Shown one piece after another: positions 7,023 through 8,631 of a stretch of 8,631 nucleotides of DNA (the first letter of the stretch is position 1; each line of letters begins with the position of its first letter). Source of the DNA: Bacilli bacterium (GTDB lineage: Bacteria; Bacillota_I; Bacilli_A; RF39; UBA660); the NCBI GenBank assembly GCA_017888105.1, contig JAGHGS010000177.1, positions 1 to 8,631 of the forward strand, in the 5' to 3' direction. A model generated the notes under the pieces. The model had not been told where the DNA came from. It ran no database searches and saw nothing but the letters and a program-made list of their open reading frames with translations. The position numbers and the translations under genes were made by a program.

Positions 7023-7047
7023 AAAAAACTCATATTTATTATGAGTT
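7023..7047 (-). terminator. Rho-independent terminator after rplS
   Basis: A perfect 8-base stem AACTCATA/TATGAGTT (7040-7047 and 7027-7034) with an ATAAA loop runs into a T tract. The stem starts within the rplS stop codon. It is AT-rich, so probably leaky. Confidence 0.7.
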
Positions 7048-7405
7048 ATTCGCCCTTAACGCTATCGTTTCTTTCTTTAACACGATATTCCTTACGCATA
7101 CCTTTAATAAAGTTAAGTTTCGCACGTCGAACTAAGCCTTTTCTTACAACGACAATTTTGTCAATTGTAGGTGCATTAACTGGAAATATACGAGTTACTC
7201 CAATTCCACCTGATTTTTTTCTTACTGAAAAAGTCTCAGATACTCCACTACCTTTTTTAGCAACTACTAAGCCTTCAAAAGCTTGGATTCTCTCTTTCTT
7301 TCCTTCTTTAACCCATACATCAACACGTACAGTGTCTCCAACACGAAATTCAGGTATGTCGCGTCTAATATGACGTTCATTAATCTTATCAACTAAATTA
7401 GCCAT
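7046..7405 (-). CDS. rplS: 50S ribosomal protein L19
   Basis: Large-subunit protein at the interface with the 30S subunit. 119 residues, the normal length. Recognisable stretches are IPEFRVGDTVRVDVWVKEG (17-35), RIQAFEGLVVAKKGSG (39-54), GVTRIFPVNAPTIDKI (69-84) and RRAKLNFIKG (93-102). The ATG is preceded by AGAGAGGA at about ten bases. It has its own extended -10 promoter and an untranslated leader of about 77 bases. In Bacillus rplS follows rimM and trmD; here it follows greA and an unrecognised gene, so the usual trmD link is broken. A hairpin terminator overlaps its stop codon. Confidence 0.97.
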   Translation of the reverse strand: MANLVDKINERHIRRDIPEFRVGDTVRVDVWVKEGKKERIQAFEGLVVAKKGSGVSETFSVRKKSGGIGVTRIFPVNAPTIDKIVVVRKGLVRRAKLNFIKGMRKEYRVKERNDSVKGE

Positions 7406-7482
7406 ATCTTACACATCCTCTCTATTTATATATTAACCTATAATCATAATAATTAAATCAGCGGATTATATTTTCTTGGGTC
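7406..7482 (-). promoter_or_regulatory. rplS untranslated leader, possible autoregulatory RNA
   Basis: About 77 bases between the predicted start and the rplS ATG. It contains a perfect 7-base inverted repeat TATAATC/GATTATA (7439-7445 and 7464-7470) around an 18-base loop. An L19 leader RNA is known upstream of rplS in some Bacillota, but I cannot confirm its conserved elements here, so this is a candidate only. Confidence 0.3.
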
Positions 7483-7488
7483 TCAAAC

Positions 7489-7517
7489 ATTATAACATAT
7501 AATTTTAAAAAATACAA
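7489..7517 (-). promoter_or_regulatory. rplS promoter (extended -10)
   Basis: A perfect -10 TATAAT (7489-7494) is preceded by TGT, forming TGn-TATAAT. A weak -35 TTGTAT (7512-7517) lies at a 17-base spacing, directly after the stop codon of the upstream gene. Expected start is near 7482. Confidence 0.7.
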
Positions 7518-7518
7518 A

Positions 7519-7995
7519 TTATTTTTGCATCAGCGGTAATTCAACTTCACAAGATACATGAAATTTTTTCGTAAACTCAATTACTGGATAATTTTCATCC
7601 AATAAATCGTTTAAATCTTCAATAAAAAGATTTCCATCTTTTATATCCAATAATTGCTTTTTTATGCCATCTAAAGAACAAAAAGCAACATTTACTTGAT
7701 GATCATTTAAATCAAACTTTGCAAACAAAATTTTACTAGAAAAAGGAAGGATTAATTTTTCTAAATAAACAACCCGATCATCCAAAATTTCCTTTTTTAT
7801 TGCTACAATTCCACACAACAATTTCCCTCTATTATAAAAAGTATGATCAGACTCATATCCAATAATAACATAGCAATCGTTTTTAGAATGAAAAATCGAA
7901 AACCTCGGATTTAAAACAATATCAAGGGCTTGTTCATAAATATGCAAATGATCCAAAGAAGATAATTCATCCTTCGTACAAGATGATAGATTCAT
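7519..7995 (-). CDS. Unrecognised 158-residue protein between greA and rplS
   Basis: I do not recognise this protein. It is soluble-looking, with no signal peptide or membrane helix, rich in Asp/Glu and in alternating hydrophobic strands, and has five cysteines (C6, C41, C61, C106, C149) without a metal-binding spacing. The middle (residues 41-96) reads like a small beta-sheet domain (CYVIIGYE, LLCGIVAIKKEIL, VVYLEKLILPF, ILFAKFDL). Composition matches its neighbours and gives no sign of transfer. It begins 18 bases after the greA stop, in the same frame, and has no terminator before it, so it is almost certainly cotranscribed with greA. The best ribosome-binding site, AAGGA, overlaps the greA stop about 15 bases from the ATG, which is long; translation may depend on coupling to greA. 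Confidence 0.75.
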   Translation of the reverse strand: MNLSSCTKDELSSLDHLHIYEQALDIVLNPRFSIFHSKNDCYVIIGYESDHTFYNRGKLLCGIVAIKKEILDDRVVYLEKLILPFSSKILFAKFDLNDHQVNVAFCSLDGIKKQLLDIKDGNLFIEDLNDLLDENYPVIEFTKKFHVSCEVELPLMQK

Positions 7996-8013
7996 ACCAA
8001 GCCAAAATATTCC

Positions 8014-8481
8014 TTAATTTACGCTTTTAAGAGTTACTTCGTAAGCTCCATTCGGACTCTCAACAGAAATAATTTCTCCTGCCTTATGACCAATTACGGC
8101 TTTTCCAATTGGAGATTCATTCGAAATTTTATTATTAAAAGGATCTGCCTCTAAAGAACCAACAATCTTATATTCTTCATCATCACCAGGTTCATATTCA
8201 ATAACAATAGTTGAACCAACATTAGCAACATTTTTATCCTTATTATCAATAATCTCACAATGTTCAAGTTTGTACTCTAATTCTTTAATACGGCTTTCAA
8301 GTTGAGCTTGTTCATTTCTCGCTGCATCATAATCCGCATTCTCAGATAAATCGCCTAAAGAACGAGCATATTTAAGCGCATTAATCACTTCTGGTCTCTT
8401 ATTTAATTTTAAATCATTTAATTCTGCTTCTAATTCTAAATACCCTTCTGGGGTAAGAACAACAGTATTTTCTTTTTTCAT
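8014..8481 (-). CDS. greA: Transcription elongation factor GreA
   Basis: Binds the secondary channel of RNA polymerase and stimulates cleavage of backtracked transcripts. 155 residues, the normal length. The N-terminal coiled coil carries LTPEGYLELEAELNDLK (9-25) and the tip motif ARSLGDLSENADYDAA (39-54), with the catalytic acidic residues D44 and E47. The C-terminal FKBP-like domain ends with SPIGKAVIGHKAGEIISVESP (123-143). The ATG has GAGGTGG five bases upstream, and a near-consensus promoter lies about 40 bases upstream. Its position after a gene resembling trhP/yrrO fits the Bacillus yrrO-udk-greA order, but with udk absent. Confidence 0.97.
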   Translation of the reverse strand: MKKENTVVLTPEGYLELEAELNDLKLNKRPEVINALKYARSLGDLSENADYDAARNEQAQLESRIKELEYKLEHCEIIDNKDKNVANVGSTIVIEYEPGDDEEYKIVGSLEADPFNNKISNESPIGKAVIGHKAGEIISVESPNGAYEVTLKSVN

Positions 8482-8521
8482 TTATTCCACCTCATAATTT
8501 TCAAATTTTTGCATCTACAAA

Positions 8522-8550
8522 AGGATACTACAAATAATCATTTTTGTCAA
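8522..8550 (-). promoter_or_regulatory. greA promoter
   Basis: A perfect -35 TTGACA (8545-8550), a 17-base spacer and -10 TATCCT (8522-8527). The -35 lies inside the last codons of the upstream gene and the -10 touches its stop codon. Expected start is near 8515, giving a leader of about 34 bases. Confidence 0.65.
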
Positions 8551-8631
8551 ATACTTTTAAACGCATCATTGACATTTTTGGAACATTTTCTTTCACTTCC
8601 AAATAAACATGCATTCGAGGATGTCTAGCAA
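8528..8631 (-). CDS. C-terminal end of a possible U32 peptidase-like protein (TrhP/YrrO type), partial
   Basis: Only the last 33 codons are in the window, ending in TAG. The frame reads ARHPRMHVYLEVKENVPK, then MSMMRLKVFDKNDYL. The ARHP...V.....VP..SMMR pattern resembles the C-terminal beta-barrel end of U32 peptidase-family proteins, in Bacillus the tRNA uridine-34 hydroxylation protein TrhP (YrrO), which lies two genes before greA there. The match is from memory over a very short stretch, so the family is a suggestion. That this is a real coding end is better supported: the other two minus-strand frames close quickly. Confidence 0.45.
   Translation of the reverse strand, partial: ARHPRMHVYLEVKENVPKMSMMRLKVFDKNDYL

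Noticed and set aside
7041..7373. A 110-codon plus-strand frame opposite rplS
   Set aside because: It is the mirror of the highly conserved L19 gene; its Ser/Thr/Leu-rich translation looks like a shadow.
1..8631. CRISPR array, tRNA, rRNA or insertion-sequence transposase
   Set aside because: I looked for regularly spaced repeats, cloverleaf-like segments and transposase motifs on both strands and found none.

Overview
The window is an AT-rich (roughly one-third G+C by eye) stretch of bacterial chromosome in which every supported gene lies on the minus strand. The gene set (greA, rplS, a short Gram-positive type lepB, rbgA, rnhB, an LTA-synthase-like sulfatase, topA) and the order rplS-lepB-rbgA-rnhB-...-topA point to Bacillota, probably an uncultured or gut-type lineage of Bacilli near the Erysipelotrichales/Mollicutes relatives. 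This placement is an inference from gene order and composition. All tryptophans in the core genes are TGG, so the standard bacterial code fits.

Reading in the direction of transcription (right to left): the window opens with the last 33 codons of a protein resembling the end of a U32 peptidase-like protein (TrhP/YrrO). A near-consensus promoter at its stop codon drives greA, followed by an unrecognised 158-aa gene. A second promoter with an extended -10 precedes a leader and rplS, which ends in a hairpin terminator. A third good promoter drives lepB. Then come 460 bases without an intact gene, a C-terminally truncated rhuM-like gene, and a tight run rbgA-rnhB-ltaS-like-topA with overlaps or very short gaps. 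topA runs off the left edge, cut inside its first zinc finger.

Functionally this is a housekeeping neighbourhood: transcript cleavage (GreA), the large ribosomal subunit (L19 and its assembly GTPase RbgA), secretion and envelope (LepB, LtaS-like), and RNA/DNA metabolism (RNase HII, topoisomerase I).

The only accessory material is between lepB and rbgA (about 5331-6430). It holds a stop-ridden KilA-N domain remnant that still has its ribosome-binding site, two palindromes just downstream of an extended -10 promoter, and a RhuM gene that stops at the point where the family has a conserved Trp. I read it as a decayed phage- or mobile-island-derived insertion in a conserved operon. I see no convincing complete new system here; the decayed islet and the unrecognised gene between greA and rplS are the parts most worth a second look.
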